A stretch of 64,000 nt of DNA from JBBQNY01 sp038255255 (lineage in GTDB: Bacteria; Pseudomonadota; Gammaproteobacteria; Xanthomonadales; Ahniellaceae): the NCBI GenBank assembly GCA_038255255.1, contig JBBSLL010000001.1:124001-188000 (forward strand), given 5' to 3'. The number at the start of each line of letters is the position of its first letter. The first letter of the stretch is position 1. Of the stretch, positions 62,997 through 64,000 are shown one piece after another. A program made the position numbers and the translations under genes. Below the pieces are notes generated by a model, which was not told where the DNA came from, made no database searches, and was given only the letters and a program-made list of their open reading frames with translations.

Positions 62997-63013
62997 GTGT
63001 GAAGAAATCACAC
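62997..63013. promoter_or_regulatory. Inverted repeat GTGTGA-AGAAA-TCACAC
   Basis: Perfect six-base arms around a five-base centre, 90 bases after gcvPA, followed by AAAATT. It may be a regulator site or a weak terminator. It resembles a CRP site, but the spacer is five bases instead of six. Confidence 0.4.
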
Positions 63014-63089
63014 AAAATTCCCCAGTCGCGAATCGCCGACCTGCTGCAGGCCGCGCCCTGTCTGGGCCGCAGAGAATTCGCGTGAAATT

Positions 63090-63121
63090 GCACGTCATTA
63101 TGTTTGGACGTCTAAACGTCC
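63090..63121. promoter_or_regulatory. Tandem met boxes (MetJ operator)
   Basis: Four consecutive 8-base units in the same register: GCACGTCA, TTATGTTT, GGACGTCT, AAACGTCC. Against the MetJ consensus AGACGTCT they match at 5, 4, 7 and 6 positions. MetJ dimers bind such arrays cooperatively, and the metJ-like gene lies 180 bases downstream, so autoregulation is expected. Confidence 0.6.
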
Positions 63122-63242
63122 ATATGACTTGGTGCCATGTGGCAGCGCGCAAGCGTCCGGGGTGCGCCAGCCTGCCCCGTCATTCCGCCGGGAATCGAGT
63201 TTTGCGACCCGAAAATCATTCGCGGAGAACGCATAAAACTTG

Positions 63243-63271
63243 TTGACAGTAAAGCGTGCGGGGATTAATTT
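63243..63271 (+). promoter_or_regulatory. Sigma70 promoter of the metJ-H1 gene
   Basis: TTGACA at 63243-63248, a 17-base spacer and TAATTT at 63266-63271, then about 30 bases to the ATG at 63301. This is the best -35/-10 pair in the window. The remaining bases of the 395-base gap after gcvPA hold the met boxes and one inverted repeat; I see no gene there. Confidence 0.7.
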
Positions 63272-63300
63272 TTCCGCAGCGTGTCAGCAGTGCGGAGAGA

Positions 63301-64000
63301 ATGGTCGAAATACGCTACGTCGATCCCTACGTCGATCACGGCAGGAAAGCCGCGAAGACGAAAAAAATCACCGTATCGATTCCGCTCCATGTTCTCCGTC
63401 TGCTGTCAGACGAACGTACTCGTCGCCAAGTTGGCAGGCTCAGGCATGCGACCAACAGCGATTTGCTTTGCGAGGCGTTTGTTCACGCTTTTACCGGGCA
63501 ACCACTGCCAACAAATCAGGAGCTCAGAAAACACATGGCAACCAAGAAAGCAGCATCCAAGAAGTCAGCGAAGAAACCGGCAGCCAAGAAGGCTGCCAAG
63601 AAGGCCACCAAGAAGACCGGGGCCAAGAAAGTAGCCAAGAAGGCTGCGAAGAAAGCCACCCGGAAACCTGCAGCCAAGAAGGCCGCGAAAAAGGTAGCCA
63701 GGAAACCCGCCAAGAAGGCCGCGAAGAAGGTAGCCAAGAAAGCCACCAGAAAGCCGGCGAAAAAGGCAGCAAAGAAAGCCACGCGCAAGCCGGCAGCCAA
63801 GAAGGCCGCCAAGAAGGCCGCGAAGAAGGCGACCAGGAAGCCTGCGAAGAAGGCAGCCAAGAAGGCGGTAAAGAAGCCTGCGAAGAAAGCCGCCAAGAAG
63901 GCGGCAAAGAAGCCTGCAAAGAAAGCCGCCAAGAAGGCGGCCAGAAAGCCAGCAGCAAAGCCCGCGTCTCCCGCCCCGATGGGCGGACTCTCGATGGGTT
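63301..64000 (+). CDS. metJ: MetJ ribbon-helix-helix repressor fused in frame to a histone-H1-like Lys/Ala-rich tail (3' truncated)
   Basis: Open frame of 233 codons to the window edge. Residues 1-78 are Met[61 protein letters not shown] and [13 protein letters not shown], closely matching the E. coli methionine repressor through its DNA-binding strand and SAM-binding helices. Where E. coli MetJ has its last helices, this frame goes straight into repeats of [13 protein letters not shown] and ATRKPA for over 140 residues, like bacterial histone-H1-like proteins. GGAGAGA precedes the ATG. An internal ATG at 63535 ([10 protein letters not shown]) could also start a separate H1-like protein, but there is no stop between the two parts. 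Confidence 0.8.
   Translation, partial: MVEIRYVDPYVDHGRKAAKTKKITVSIPLHVLRLLSDERTRRQVGRLRHATNSDLLCEAFVHAFTGQPLPTNQELRKHMATKKAASKKSAKKPAAKKAAKKATKKTGAKKVAKKAAKKATRKPAAKKAAKKVARKPAKKAAKKVAKKATRKPAKKAAKKATRKPAAKKAAKKAAKKATRKPAKKAAKKAVKKPAKKAAKKAAKKPAKKAAKKAARKPAAKPASPAPMGGLSMG

Noticed and set aside
62997..63013. CRP/Clp binding site
   Set aside because: The half-sites TGTGA/TCACA are present but separated by five bases rather than six; kept only as an inverted repeat.
63516..63932. Minus-strand Phe/Ala-rich hydrophobic frame
   Set aside because: Antisense of the Lys/Ala repeats (AAG/GCC codons read as CTT/GGC-type); an artefact of the repeat.

Overview
The window is GC-rich, densely coded DNA, almost certainly from a gammaproteobacterium of the Xanthomonadales/Lysobacterales (a Rhodanobacteraceae-like relative of Dokdonella, Rudaea or Lysobacter is my best guess). 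The reasons are a MetJ repressor, an SAH riboswitch in front of ahcY, several REP/REPIN palindrome families between genes, TTG/GTG starts, and a recurring C-terminal tail IFSNGFE on otherwise unrelated exported proteins. I see no insertion sequences, phage genes, CRISPR arrays or rRNA genes. One tRNA, tRNA-Gly(CCC), is present.

Layout. 1-10900: mixed housekeeping genes (DUF3592, EamA exporter, Rieske protein, SLC13 permease, trmB, thiG, a BNR-repeat lipoprotein, thiS, msrA). 10999-18323: one co-directional, largely overlapping operon that reads as an arsenosugar pathway: a VTT-oxidoreductase fusion, a DUF547 protein, an ArsM-type methyltransferase, two glycosyltransferases of the families linked to arsenosugars, a fatty-acid-hydroxylase-like membrane protein and the radical SAM protein ArsS. 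It is followed by dusA and a ctlX-like gene. 20369-26527: two OmpR-type two-component systems flanking tRNA-Gly and a rimB/rimK-like pair. 26610-30600: ilvE, carbonic anhydrase, and a CopG-like regulator with a PHB-depolymerase-family esterase.

30678-36629 (minus strand) is the most interesting region. It holds a split borosin (backbone alpha-N-methylated RiPP) locus: a SonM/OphMA-like peptide N-methyltransferase, two paralogous small precursor proteins with a helical leader, a conserved GAPT-x-V-x-C core and an acidic tail, a GNAT acetyltransferase, and two near-identical TPR-transmembrane-GGDEF diguanylate cyclases, one directly behind each precursor. The link between N-methylated peptides and c-di-GMP enzymes is, to my knowledge, undescribed.

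36815-47668 carries metF, a degenerate GGDEF protein and a membrane GGDEF protein, ahcY with its SAH riboswitch, a lysozyme-like protein, a patatin-like membrane lipase, a Tat-exported epimerase and metK. 47913-59850 carries an M23 peptidase, dusB, a hybrid sensor kinase, a ribokinase/NupG pair, an aldo-keto reductase, an ECF sigma/anti-sigma/PDZ operon and an SPFH-NfeD pair. 59913-62905 is a glycine cleavage set gcvT-gcvH-gcvPA. The window ends in an open frame where a complete MetJ DNA-binding domain continues in frame into a histone-H1-like Lys/Ala-rich tail, preceded by in-register met boxes and a good sigma70 promoter. SAM-cycle genes (metF, ahcY, metK, metJ) thus surround several SAM-consuming systems.
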